63,432 bases of DNA from contig NZ_BCQR01000003.1 of NCBI RefSeq assembly GCF_001552175.1, positions 1 through 63,432 of the forward strand. The letters run 5' to 3'. A model generated the notes under the pieces. That model searched no databases. It saw only the letters and a program-made list of their open reading frames with translations, and had not been told where the DNA came from. Numbering within the stretch: position 1 is the stretch's first letter; the number at the start of each line of letters is the position of its first letter. A program made the translations under genes and the position numbers. The DNA comes from Actinomadura kijaniata NBRC 14229 (GTDB lineage: Bacteria > Actinomycetota > Actinomycetes > Streptosporangiales > Streptosporangiaceae). Shown here piece by piece: positions 33,990-42,586 of this stretch.

Positions 33990-35093
33990 ATGCACGCGGA
34001 GCCCACCGAGCGGAACGGCGCGGGCTCACCGGGATGCCTGGTGGTGCCGGCGGCGCTGCTGGTCCTGCTCGCCGTCGTCCTGCTCCGGCCGCTGCTGGGC
34101 GACGACCGGGGAGCCGCGCCCCCGGCGACGACGGCGACGGCGCCGCCGGCCAGTACCGCGAAGCCGAGCGGGCGGCGGCCCGGCGTGGTCAACATCGAGA
34201 GCGAGCAGGCGCTGCGCGGCACCCGCAGCGCCGGGACCGGCATCGTCGTCACCCCCTCCGGCCTGGTGCTGACCAACAACCACGTCATCCAGGGCGCCAC
34301 GTCCCTCACCGGCACCGACACCGACAACCGCCGCACCTACCGGGCCCGCGTGCTCGGCTACGACAAGAACGGCGACCTGGCCGTCCTCCAGCTGGAGGGC
34401 GCGTCGCGGCTGAAGCCCGCCGTGTTCGGGGACGCCGCCCGGGTGCGGATCGGCGACCCGGTCACCGCCGTGGGCAACGCGGGCGGCCGGGGCGGCACCC
34501 CGTCGGTGGTGACCGGCAGGGTCACGGCGCTGGAGCAGGTGGTGACGGCCCGCGACGCCAACGACGGCGGCGTGGAGCGCCTCACCGGCCTCATCGAGAC
34601 CGACGCCCCGCTCCGGCCCGGCAACTCCGGCGGCCCGCTGCTCAACTCCGCGGGCGAGGTCATCGGCGTCAACACGGCGGCGTCGGCCGACTACCGGATG
34701 GACTCCGGCGACGCCCGGCAGGGCGCCCCGCGCGGCTACGCCATCCCCTCCGGCCACGCGCTGGCCGTCGCCCGCCAGATCGAGCGCGGCGAGGCGTCGG
34801 CGACCGTGCACATCGGGCCCACGCCGCTGCTGGGCGTCCGGGTCCGGGCCGGGGGCGGCTCCGGCGCGCTGGTGGAGGAGGTGGTCCCCGGCGCGCCCGC
34901 CGAGGCCGCCGGGGTCCCGAAGGGCGCGATGATCGTCGCGCTGGGCGGCCGCCCGGTCGACTCCCCCGACAAGCTGACCGAACTGCTCCTGGCCCACCGT
35001 CCGGGCGACACGGTCCGCCTGGAGTGGACGGGGCCGGGCGACGGGACGCGCCGCGCCGCCGACGTCCGGCTCGCCGAGGGCCCGCCCCAGTAG
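33990..35093 (+). CDS. HtrA/DegP-type membrane serine protease with PDZ domain
   Basis: A 367-residue protease. One membrane segment (CLVVPAALLVLLAVVLL, residues 16-32) anchors it, followed by a Thr/Pro-rich linker. The trypsin-like triad is complete: His98 in TNNHV, Asp129 in NGDLAVL and Ser213 in GNSGGPL. A PDZ domain occupies about 275-365 (LLGVRVRAGG to GDTVRLEW). The protease faces outside the cytoplasm and would degrade misfolded or target proteins. Its start is 7 bases after the phosphotriesterase-like gene, so they may share a message. It is convergent with the SDR gene, with 3 bases between the stops. Confidence 0.93.
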   Translation: MHAEPTERNGAGSPGCLVVPAALLVLLAVVLLRPLLGDDRGAAPPATTATAPPASTAKPSGRRPGVVNIESEQALRGTRSAGTGIVVTPSGLVLTNNHVIQGATSLTGTDTDNRRTYRARVLGYDKNGDLAVLQLEGASRLKPAVFGDAARVRIGDPVTAVGNAGGRGGTPSVVTGRVTALEQVVTARDANDGGVERLTGLIETDAPLRPGNSGGPLLNSAGEVIGVNTAASADYRMDSGDARQGAPRGYAIPSGHALAVARQIERGEASATVHIGPTPLLGVRVRAGGGSGALVEEVVPGAPAEAAGVPKGAMIVALGGRPVDSPDKLTELLLAHRPGDTVRLEWTGPGDGTRRAADVRLAEGPPQ

Positions 35094-35096
35094 CCG

Positions 35097-35891
35097 TCAG
35101 TCCCGCGCGATCCGGCGCAGGGCGTGCTCGGGCCGGTGGGCGGTGACACCGGAGTCGATGACGACGGTCTGGCCGGTGACGCACCGCGCCTCCGCCGAGG
35201 CCAGGAACGCGACCAGCGCGGCGACGTCCTCGGGCTCGCAGGCGTCGGGCAGCACGCGTTCGGCGGCCTTCTCCGCCAGCCGTCCGGGGCTCATCACGCG
35301 GCGGGCCAGGTCGGTCAGCACCAGGCCCGGCGCGACGGCGTTGCAGCGGATGCCCCGGTCGCCGTACATGGTGGCGACATAGCGGGTGAAGGAGACCAGC
35401 GCGGCCTTCGCCGAGCCGTAGGCGGCGTGGTCGGCGTCGCCGAGCAGCGCCGACACCGACGCGGTGTTGACGATCGCCGAGCCCGCGCCCATGCGCGGCA
35501 CCGCGTGCTTGACGCCCAGCATCGCGCCGCGCAGGTTCACCGCCATCGTGCGGTCCCACACCGCCACGTCCATGTCGGTCAGGTCCAGGTCGCGGCCGTA
35601 CACCTCACGCGACAGCACGGCGGCGTTGTTGTGCAGCACGTCCAGCCGCCGCGCGGGCCCGGCGGCGGCCTCCACCATCGCGCGCACGTCGTCCTCGACC
35701 GAGACGTCCCCGGTGACCGCGCGCGCCGTGCCGCCGTCGGCGACGATCAGCCGGACGGTCTCGGCGGCGGTGACGCCGTCGATGTCGGCCACCGTCACCG
35801 TCGCTCCCTCGGCCGCCAGCCGCCGGGCGGTCGCCCGGCCGATGCCCGAGCCGCCACCGGTGACCAGGGCCGTGCGCCCCGCGAACCGCAT
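35097..35891 (-). CDS. SDR-family NAD(P)-dependent oxidoreductase
   Basis: A 264-residue classical SDR. The cofactor motif is TGGGSGIGRA near residue 9, NNAAVL near 90, the catalytic Ser in TASVSALLG near 145, and YGSAK near 158. PG..LT follows (VAPGLVLTD). ADIDG after the second strand favours NAD(H). The chosen ATG 35891 has GGAGG 8 bases upstream; GTG 35900 overlaps that site. It is downstream of the P450 operon in the same direction, 76 bases away, so it may be part of the same catabolic unit and oxidise an alcohol formed by the P450 or PhyH enzyme. The substrate is unknown. Confidence 0.92.
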   Translation of the reverse strand: MRFAGRTALVTGGGSGIGRATARRLAAEGATVTVADIDGVTAAETVRLIVADGGTARAVTGDVSVEDDVRAMVEAAAGPARRLDVLHNNAAVLSREVYGRDLDLTDMDVAVWDRTMAVNLRGAMLGVKHAVPRMGAGSAIVNTASVSALLGDADHAAYGSAKAALVSFTRYVATMYGDRGIRCNAVAPGLVLTDLARRVMSPGRLAEKAAERVLPDACEPEDVAALVAFLASAEARCVTGQTVVIDSGVTAHRPEHALRRIARD

Positions 35892-35967
35892 CAGTGCCAC
35901 CTCCGTGGAGCGACCCCCGGACCCCCGCGTGCCCGATGCGGGAATCCTCCTTCGTCCGGTTCCCTCA

Positions 35968-37206
35968 TCAGGCGTCCCACTCGACGGGCAGGGTCGCCAG
36001 GCCGCGGCCCACCAGGCTCCGGCGGTACACCGGCGGCGGGGCGCCCGCGGCGGCGCGGAGGCCGGGCAGGCGCCCGGCCAGGCGCTCGAACGCGACGCGC
36101 ATCTTCAGGCGGCTGAGCGCCGCGCCCACGCAGTGGTGGACGCCGTGGCCGAACACCAGGTGGTCGCGGGCGTTGGGGCGGCGGACGTCGAAGCGTTCGG
36201 GGTCGGGGAAGACCGTCTCGTCGTGGGCGGCCGAGTCGGTGTGCAGCAGGATCTGGGCCCCGGTCGGGACCGTGACGCCGTGCAGCGTGACCGGGCGCGT
36301 GGCGGTGCGGAAGCTGCCCAGGCTCGCGCCGTCGATCCGCAGCGACTCCTCGATCATGCCGGGGATCGCCGCCGGGTCGGCGACGACCTCGCGCCAGGCG
36401 GCGGGCTCGCGGGTGAGGCGGTGGACGGCGTTGGACAGGGCGTTGGGCACGGTGTCGTTGCCTCCCAGCAGCAGGGCGCTGATCGTCTCGACGACCTCGC
36501 GGTGGGTCAGCCCGTCCGGGCCGGTGTCGATCAGGCCCGCGGTGAGCGAGGCGAAGTCGTCGCGCGGCTCGGCGCGGCGCGCGGTGACCAGGCGGTCCAC
36601 GTAGTCGAGGTACTTCAGGAAGTCCCGGGCGAGGTCGCGCTGCCGCGCGGGCGGCTGCGGCGACAGGAACAGCTGGAACCAGGCCAGCACGTACCGCTTG
36701 ACCCGCTGCTCGTCCTCGGGCGGGACGCCGATGAACGCCGCCGACAGCCGCGCCGACGGCCCGTGGGCGATGTCGGCGACGAAGTCGGCGCGGCCGCGCG
36801 GGGCCACGCGGCCCAGCGCCGCGTCCACCTCGGCGCGGAACCGGTCGCCGAGCCGCTCCACCGCGCGGGGGGTGAACGCCCGGGAGATCGCGCGGCGGAT
36901 GCGGGTGTGCTTGGGCGGGTCCACGTTGGCGGCGAAGTCGTCCAGGAACGACCGGTGCTCCCCCAGCATCCCCCGCACCTCGGCGGTGAGCGTGCGGGAG
37001 ATCGTCAGGGAGCCGACGCTGGAGAACGTCGCGTGGTCCCGGTAGGCCGAGCGCACGTCCTCGTACCGGGTCAGCACCCACATCCGCAGGTGGTCGCTCC
37101 AGAAGACGGGGCGCTCGTGGCGCAGGCGGCGCAGGAAGGGGTAGGGGTCCGCCACGTGCCAGTCGGCGGTGACGTCGAAGTCGGTGGCGGTGTCGGGGCC
37201 CGTCAT
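35968..37206 (-). CDS. Cytochrome P450
   Basis: A 412-residue bacterial class I P450. The heme loop FGHGVHHCVGAALSRLKMR has its cysteine at about 359; the ExxR is EESLR and the I-helix oxygen-binding region reads LLLGGNDTVPNAL, where GGNDT replaces the common AGxDT. It needs a ferredoxin and reductase, which are not encoded nearby. The ATG overlaps the stop of the upstream phosphotriesterase-like gene by 4 bases (ATGA), so it is translated from the PhyH-PTE-P450 message. It likely hydroxylates the pathway substrate. Confidence 0.94.
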   Translation of the reverse strand: MTGPDTATDFDVTADWHVADPYPFLRRLRHERPVFWSDHLRMWVLTRYEDVRSAYRDHATFSSVGSLTISRTLTAEVRGMLGEHRSFLDDFAANVDPPKHTRIRRAISRAFTPRAVERLGDRFRAEVDAALGRVAPRGRADFVADIAHGPSARLSAAFIGVPPEDEQRVKRYVLAWFQLFLSPQPPARQRDLARDFLKYLDYVDRLVTARRAEPRDDFASLTAGLIDTGPDGLTHREVVETISALLLGGNDTVPNALSNAVHRLTREPAAWREVVADPAAIPGMIEESLRIDGASLGSFRTATRPVTLHGVTVPTGAQILLHTDSAAHDETVFPDPERFDVRRPNARDHLVFGHGVHHCVGAALSRLKMRVAFERLAGRLPGLRAAAGAPPPVYRRSLVGRGLATLPVEWDA

Positions 37207-38165
37207 CGGCGGCCTCCCAGGATGCGGCGGGGGTTGTCGACGAGCATCTGCCGGATCTGCTCCTCGGTGACCCCGGCGGCGCGCAGCGCGGGCAGCACGT
37301 CGTGGGGGATGTGCAGCAGGTGGTAGTTCGGGTGGCGCCGCCTGACGACCTCGGGGTCGAAGCGGTCGTTGAAGCAGTAGGAGTCGTGGGACAGGACCAT
37401 GCGGTCGGCGTGGCCGCGTTCGCACAGCGCAGCCACGGTCGCCACGCGGTCCGCGAACGAGGTGAACTCGATCCCGAACCGGTCCATGCCCAGGTAGGAC
37501 CCGCCCGCGATCAGCTCCTCCAGGTAGGCCAGGTCGGTGGAGTCGCCCGCGTGGCCGATCACGACGCGGGACGGGTCCACGCCCTCCTCGGCCAGCAGCC
37601 GCTGCTGGTCCAGGCCGTTGCGGGTGGCGGACTCGCTGTGCGTGGTGATCGGCACGCCGGTCTCGCGGTGGGCGGCGGCCACGGCGCGGATGACGCGCTC
37701 GACGCCGGGCGTGATCCCCTTGCGGCCGGTCGCGCACTTGAGCATCCCGGCCTTGACGCCGGTGCGGCCGATGCCCTCGGTGATGTCGCGGACGAAGAAC
37801 TCCGCCAGCCGGTCCGGGCCGCCGAACAGCGTGCCGGGGCCGCGGTTGCCGAAGTAGGGCGGCAGCTCGTCGTAGGTGTACAGGCCGGTGGCGGCGACGA
37901 TGTTGATCTCGGTGAGCGCGGCGACGCGCTGGACGGACGGGACGTGGCGGCCGAGGCCGACCACCGTCAGGTCCACGATGGTGTCGATCCCGGCGGCCTT
38001 CAGGGCGTCCAGCCTGCCCGCCGCCTCCCGGGCGCGCTCCTCCGGGTCCCAGCCCTCGGGGATGTCGGGCCAGTTCCACAGGATCTCCGGGCTGAGGCCG
38101 AAGACGTGCTCGTGCATCAACGTGGCGCCCGCGTCGGCGACCGGGCCCCGCACCGTCTCGATCAT
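37203..38165 (-). CDS. Phosphotriesterase-like metallohydrolase, second copy
   Basis: A 320-residue paralogue of the gene at 32999-33982. HEH in LMHEHVF, the lysine in MLKC, THS in ITTHSES, GHAGDS and LSHDSYC provide the metal site. It is joined to its neighbours by 4-base ATGA overlaps on both sides: its ATG with the PhyH stop and its TGA with the P450 start. This places it firmly in a PhyH-hydrolase-P450 operon. It probably opens a lactone or ester ring made by the oxygenases. The substrate is unknown. Confidence 0.9.
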   Translation of the reverse strand: MIETVRGPVADAGATLMHEHVFGLSPEILWNWPDIPEGWDPEERAREAAGRLDALKAAGIDTIVDLTVVGLGRHVPSVQRVAALTEINIVAATGLYTYDELPPYFGNRGPGTLFGGPDRLAEFFVRDITEGIGRTGVKAGMLKCATGRKGITPGVERVIRAVAAAHRETGVPITTHSESATRNGLDQQRLLAEEGVDPSRVVIGHAGDSTDLAYLEELIAGGSYLGMDRFGIEFTSFADRVATVAALCERGHADRMVLSHDSYCFNDRFDPEVVRRRHPNYHLLHIPHDVLPALRAAGVTEEQIRQMLVDNPRRILGGRR

Positions 38166-38965
38166 GAGGTGGGCACCACCGGGAACCTCGGGTGGTCGAA
38201 CGGCTCGTTCACCGTCAGCCCCAGGCCGTCGGTCTGGCCGTAGGGCGCGCCGGTGTAGAGCGTCGCCGCGTCGAAGTAGGTCGCGGTGAACGACAGCCGC
38301 GGCCGGTCGCGCCGGTTCGCCGGGGCGCCGTGGACCACCAGGCTGTGGTGGACGGTCGCGTCGCCCGCCGCCAGGTCGAACGGCTCCGACGGCTCCAGGG
38401 TCTCCAGCCACGGATGGCGGCTGAGCGCGTCGTCGTCCTCGCGCACGAAGCTGCGGCCCAGCGGCCCGTACCGGTGCGAGCCCTCGTAGAAGCGCAGCGC
38501 GCCCATGTCGGCGGGGACGTCGTCCAGCGCCAGCCACACCGTCAGCATCGACGCCCGGTCCATCGGCATCCAGGGGAAGTCCTGGTGGAAGGCGGTCGCG
38601 CCGTGCCCGCCGCCTCCGTCGGCGACGGGTTCCTTGACCAGCAGGTTGGTGACCTGGAGGCGGACGGCGTCCACCCCGGTCAGCAGCCGGGTCGCGTTGC
38701 GGGCCAGCACCGGCGACAGCGCCAGCGCCGCGAACGCCGGGTCGTGCCGCGCGATGTCGCGGTCCTGCCCGAACGCCCGGTCCACGAGGGCGTTGCGGAA
38801 CCCGCCGGGCCGCTCGTCGAGGCGTTCCAGGGCCCGTTCCCGCAGGTCGGTGACGAACTCCGGGCCGACCAGGCCGGGCAGCCGCACCCAGCCGGCGGCG
38901 CGGAAGCGCGCGGTCTCCCGCTCGGTCACCTCGCGGACGGGGGCCTGCGTCACCGGAACGCCCAT
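38162..38965 (-). CDS. Phytanoyl-CoA dioxygenase (PhyH) family protein
   Basis: A 267-residue Fe(II)/2-oxoglutarate oxygenase. The iron ligands are HxD in AFHQDFPW near residue 126 and the distal His in VHHSLVVHGAPANRRDRPRLSF near residue 210, where the Arg binds 2-oxoglutarate. It is the first gene of the PhyH-PTE-P450 operon. The ATG 38965 has no Shine-Dalgarno; its promoter overlaps the AAGC palindrome at 38998-39011, so a short leader is likely. PhyH enzymes hydroxylate branched acyl-CoAs or many secondary metabolites; here a degradative role fits the context. Confidence 0.9.
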   Translation of the reverse strand: MGVPVTQAPVREVTERETARFRAAGWVRLPGLVGPEFVTDLRERALERLDERPGGFRNALVDRAFGQDRDIARHDPAFAALALSPVLARNATRLLTGVDAVRLQVTNLLVKEPVADGGGGHGATAFHQDFPWMPMDRASMLTVWLALDDVPADMGALRFYEGSHRYGPLGRSFVREDDDALSRHPWLETLEPSEPFDLAAGDATVHHSLVVHGAPANRRDRPRLSFTATYFDAATLYTGAPYGQTDGLGLTVNEPFDHPRFPVVPTS

Positions 38966-38997
38966 GGGCGTGACGGTAACGCCGAACCCGGAGATGT

Positions 38998-39011
38998 AGC
39001 AAGCGCTTGGT
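38998..39011. promoter_or_regulatory. KstR2-like palindrome AGCAAGCGCTTGGT in a divergent promoter
   Basis: It matches the pattern AnCAAGnnCTTGnT published for the mycobacterial TetR repressor KstR2 and lies between the PhyH start (38965, minus) and the luciferase-like gene (39025, plus). The flanking T and A extend the symmetry. It resembles the boxes at 8077 and 14363. Confidence 0.7.
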
Positions 39012-39024
39012 ATATCGTGCGGGC

Positions 39025-39936
39025 ATGCGACCGTTCCGTTTCGCGGCGGTGCTGCGGTCGGCGGGGTCCGGGCGCGCGTGGGCCGACGGGGCGCGCCGCC
39101 TGGAGGACGCCGGGTTCGACGCGCTGCTGGTCCCCGACCATCTGGTCGGCCCCCGGCTCGCCCCGGTCGCCGCGCTGACGGCGGCGGCCTGCGCCACGAC
39201 CCGGCTGCGGGTCGGCACGCTGGTGTTCGCCAACGACTTCCGCCACCCGGCCGTCCTCGCCAAGGAGGCCGCCACCCTGGACCTGCTGTCGGACGGGCGG
39301 CTGGAGTTCGGCATCGGCACCGGCTGGATGGCGCACGACTACCACCGCGCGGGCCTGCCCCTGGACCCGCCCGGAACGCGCGTGGACCGCCTCGCCGAGG
39401 CGATCGACGTGCTGAAGGGGCTGTGGCGCGGCGGGCCGTTCAGCTACCAGGGGGCGCACTACCGCCTCGACGGCCTCCAGCAGGAGCCCACGCCCGTCCA
39501 GCGCCCGGGGCCGCGCCTGCTGCTGGGCGGCGGCGGTCCCCGGATGCTGCGCCTGGCCGCCCGCGAGGCCGACGTCGTCAACCTCACCACGCGCACGCTC
39601 CCCGACGGCTCCGGCCCCGACCCGGCCGACGGCGGCCCGGACGCGTTCCGCCGCAAGGTCGAGATCCTGCGGGAGGCGGCCGGCGACCGCTTCGGCGACC
39701 TGGAGCTCGGCACCTCGGTCCTGGCGGTCGGCGCGGGCCGCGCCCCCGCCGCCTGGAGCGCCGCCGACCCGGCCGCCCAGCACGACACCCCGCAGGTGCT
39801 GCCCGGCGACCCCACCGCGATCACCGAACACCTGCTCCGCTGGCGCGCCGACCTCGGCCTGTCCTACTTCGTGCTGCACCACGAGGCCGACCTACCCGCC
39901 TTCACCCCCGCCGTCGCCGCATTGGCCGGCCGCTGA
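39025..39936 (+). CDS. F420-dependent LLM-class oxidoreductase (TIGR03621-like)
   Basis: A 303-residue luciferase-like TIM-barrel protein. RPFRFAAVLRSAGSGRAWAD begins it, and TTRLRVGTLVFANDFRHPAVLAKEAATLDLLSDGRLEFGIGTGW (about 60-105) is the classical F420/FMN-binding core. The ATG 39025 sits 13 bases after the AAGC palindrome and 9 bases after TATATC, so the transcript may be leaderless. It is divergent from the PhyH-PTE-P450 operon and probably co-regulated with it. It likely oxidises or reduces an alcohol or ketone of that pathway. Confidence 0.92.
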   Translation: MRPFRFAAVLRSAGSGRAWADGARRLEDAGFDALLVPDHLVGPRLAPVAALTAAACATTRLRVGTLVFANDFRHPAVLAKEAATLDLLSDGRLEFGIGTGWMAHDYHRAGLPLDPPGTRVDRLAEAIDVLKGLWRGGPFSYQGAHYRLDGLQQEPTPVQRPGPRLLLGGGGPRMLRLAAREADVVNLTTRTLPDGSGPDPADGGPDAFRRKVEILREAAGDRFGDLELGTSVLAVGAGRAPAAWSAADPAAQHDTPQVLPGDPTAITEHLLRWRADLGLSYFVLHHEADLPAFTPAVAALAGR

Positions 39937-40377
39937 ACGCTCCGGGAAAACCGAACGCCCCCGAGAGACCGAGCGCCCCCGGCCCCAAGGCGTCCCCGGG
40001 CCCAAAGCGTCCCCGGACCCCGGGCGTCCCCGGATCCCGGGCGCCCCCAGTCCCAAGGGCGCCCCCGGTCCCAAGAGCGCCCTCGAACCCCGGGCGTCCC
40101 CCGGACCCCGGGCGTTCCCGGCCCAAGGGCGTTCCCGGCCCCAAAGCGTTCCTCAGGCTCCGAGCGCCTCCGGACGCACTGGGATCCCCCGGACGCCGGA
40201 CGTTCCCGAGACGCCGGGTGTTTCCGGCCCCGGACGTTCACCCGACCCCGGACGTTCATCGGTCCCCGGGCGTTCGTCGAAGGGTTCGCCACTTTTCGCG
40301 GCCGGCCGATCGCGGCGCGTGGGCGCGACGTACCATGTGGGCGTCCCCTCGACCCCTACGCGACCCGCGAGGCAGCG
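39937..40377. repeat. Minisatellite of about 18-20 degenerate 17-base units in a gene-free region
   Basis: From about 39946 to 40281 the sequence is a head-to-tail array of a unit close to CCCCGGGCGTCCCCGGA. Units are mostly 17 bases, with some of 16, 18 or 19; the most regular run is 39977-40080. Since 17 is not a multiple of 3, no single reading frame is kept, and the collagen-like open frames here are by-products. From 40282 to 40377 is the likely promoter and leader of the STAND protein gene (GTG 40378), with GAGG just before it. Confidence 0.8.
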
Positions 40378-42450
40378 GTGGCGAGTCCGCAAGCATGGCC
40401 GGGCAACCTGCCCGCCGAGACGAGCAGCTTCATCGGCCGCCGGGACGAACTGGCCGAGGTGCGTCGCACGCTGGACCGCGCGCGGCTGGTCACCCTGCTG
40501 GGGCCGGGCGGGGTCGGCAAGACCCGGCTGGCGCTGCGGGCGGCGTCCGGGGTGCGCCAGGCGTTCCCCGGCGGCGTGTGGCTGGTGGAGCTGTCGGCGC
40601 TGCGCGCCCCCGAGCTGATCGCCCACACCGTCGCCCAGACGCTGCGGCTGCCCGGCCCGGCCGCCGGGGACCCGGTCGACCTGCTGGCCGACCACCTCGC
40701 CGACGCCGCCCCGACGCTGCTGGTCCTGGACACCTGCGAGCACCTGGTGCACGCCTGCGCGATGCTCGCCGAGACGCTGCTGACCGTCGCCCCCGCGCTG
40801 CGGATCCTGGCCACCAGCCGGGAGTCGCTGAACACCGTCGGCGAGTACACCGTCCTGGTCGCCCCGCTGGAGGTGCCCCGCACCGGCGACCCCGAGCCCG
40901 ACGGCTGCGACTCGGTGGAGCTGTTCGCCGAGCGCGCCGCCGCCTGCCGTCCCGGCTTCGCGCTGGCCCGGCACAACCGCGCCGCCGTCGCCCAGCTGTG
41001 CCGCCGCCTGGAGGGCATCCCGCTCGCCCTGGAGCTGGCGGCCGTCGGGCTGCGCGCGATGCCGATCGAGCAGATGGTCGAACGCCTGGACGACCGGTTC
41101 CGGCTGCTGGGCCCCGCCCGCACCGGCGAGCACCGCCACCGCACCCTGCGCACCGCGATCACCTGGAGCCACGACCTGTGCGTCCCGCCCGAGCGGATGC
41201 TGTGGGCGCGGCTGTCGGTGTTCCCCGGCGGGTTCGACCTGGAGGCCGTCGAGCGCGTCTGCACCGACGAGCACCTGCCGGTCGGCGAGCTGCTCGACGT
41301 GCTGACCATGCTGGTGGACAAGTCCATCGTGCGGTTCGACCCGTCCGGCCCTCGGTACCGGATGCTCGACACCCTGCGCGAGTTCGGCACCGAGCTGCTG
41401 GAGCGCAGCGGCGAGGCGCCCGTCCTGCACGAGCGGCACCGCGACCACTACGCCGCCCTCGCCGAGCGCGCCGTCGCCGGGCGGCGCGGCGACCGGCAGC
41501 TCGCCTGGGTCGACCGGCTCCAGGAGGAGGACGACAACCTGCGCGCCGCGCTGGAGTGGTCGCTGGCCACCCCCGGCCAGGAGCGGGCGGGCCTGCGGCT
41601 GGCGGTGCTGCTGTGCGACCACTGGTTCCTCACCGGCCGCCTCGGCGAGGGCCTGGACTGGTACCGGCGGGCGCTGGCGGCCGTTCCCGGCCGGACCTTC
41701 GAGCACGGCCGGGCGCTGTACGGGGCCGGGCTGTACGCGATCCTGCGGGCCGACCCCGCGGAGGCCGGGGCGCTGCTGGCCGAGGCGCTGGCCGTCGCCG
41801 ACGCCGCCGGCGACCCGGACCTGCGCGCCCACGCCCTGCACGAGCTGGGCCGCTGCCGCTTCCACGTCGGCGACCTCGACGGGGCGCTGGACCTGTACCG
41901 GCGGGCCCGGCGGGGCTACCGGGAGGCCGGGGCGCGCAGCACGATGTCCGCGACGATCCACGCCGACCTGGCCTCGGTGCACGCCGTGCGCGGCGACCAC
42001 GGGCGGGCGCACGACCTGTGCGAGGAGGGCATCGCGGCCTGCGCCGCGGCCGGTGAGCGGTGGGGCCGCGCCGTCACCGTCCTGACGCGCGCCGCGACGC
42101 ACTGGCTCGGCGGCGCGTGCGACCGGGCGGTCTCCGACGTCCGCGACTGCCTGCCGGTGCTGGCGGCGTTCGACAACCTGCGGGCCATCGCGCGGAGCCT
42201 GGACCTGCTGATGGTGTGCGCCGCCACCACCGGCGACCACGAGCGCGCCGCCGTGCTCGCCGGGGCCGCCGAGTCACTGTGGGAACGCCACTGCGCCCCC
42301 GACCGGCGCGGCGTCCACTACGTCGCGCTGCGGGCCGCCGGGGTCGACGCCGCCCGCCGCGGCCTGGGCGGGGAACGCTTCGGCGCCCTGCTCGCCCGGG
42401 GCCGCGCCATGCCGACCGAGCAGGCGGTCGCGTTCGCCCTGGACGGCTGA
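40378..42450 (+). CDS. STAND-type AAA/TPR protein without DNA-binding domain
   Basis: A 690-residue protein of the AfsR/LuxR STAND type. The P-loop LLGPGGVGKTRLAL is near residue 40, the Walker B LLVLDTCEHLVHAC near 117 and the sensor motif RILATSRESLN near 142; a winged-helix linker (ALWARLSVFPGGFDLE-like, here MLWARLSVFPGGFDL) is near 277, followed by TPR repeats to about 640. The usual C-terminal LuxR helix-turn-helix is absent: the protein ends RGRAMPTEQAVAFALDG. The GTG start follows GAGG by 5 bases. It is one of three paralogues here (also 42587-44686 and 47159-49525). It may act by binding a partner rather than DNA. Confidence 0.9.
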   Translation: MASPQAWPGNLPAETSSFIGRRDELAEVRRTLDRARLVTLLGPGGVGKTRLALRAASGVRQAFPGGVWLVELSALRAPELIAHTVAQTLRLPGPAAGDPVDLLADHLADAAPTLLVLDTCEHLVHACAMLAETLLTVAPALRILATSRESLNTVGEYTVLVAPLEVPRTGDPEPDGCDSVELFAERAAACRPGFALARHNRAAVAQLCRRLEGIPLALELAAVGLRAMPIEQMVERLDDRFRLLGPARTGEHRHRTLRTAITWSHDLCVPPERMLWARLSVFPGGFDLEAVERVCTDEHLPVGELLDVLTMLVDKSIVRFDPSGPRYRMLDTLREFGTELLERSGEAPVLHERHRDHYAALAERAVAGRRGDRQLAWVDRLQEEDDNLRAALEWSLATPGQERAGLRLAVLLCDHWFLTGRLGEGLDWYRRALAAVPGRTFEHGRALYGAGLYAILRADPAEAGALLAEALAVADAAGDPDLRAHALHELGRCRFHVGDLDGALDLYRRARRGYREAGARSTMSATIHADLASVHAVRGDHGRAHDLCEEGIAACAAAGERWGRAVTVLTRAATHWLGGACDRAVSDVRDCLPVLAAFDNLRAIARSLDLLMVCAATTGDHERAAVLAGAAESLWERHCAPDRRGVHYVALRAAGVDAARRGLGGERFGALLARGRAMPTEQAVAFALDG

Positions 42451-42586
42451 CGCCGCGGCGGGCCGGGCGGCGCGGATCGCCGCGGGGCGGAACATCACAA
42501 GACGGCAAGAAGAACCGTCACCCTCGGTGATCACGCCTGCCGGAGACGTAGCATCGTTGGCCGTCCCCCAGTGATCCGAGGCGACC

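Noticed and set aside
39902..40292. Collagen-like GxP/GxR open frames over the 17-base repeat
   Set aside because: A 17-base period passes through all three frames, so any strand and frame gives Gly/Pro-rich open reading. There is no ribosome site and no stable repeat length in residues.
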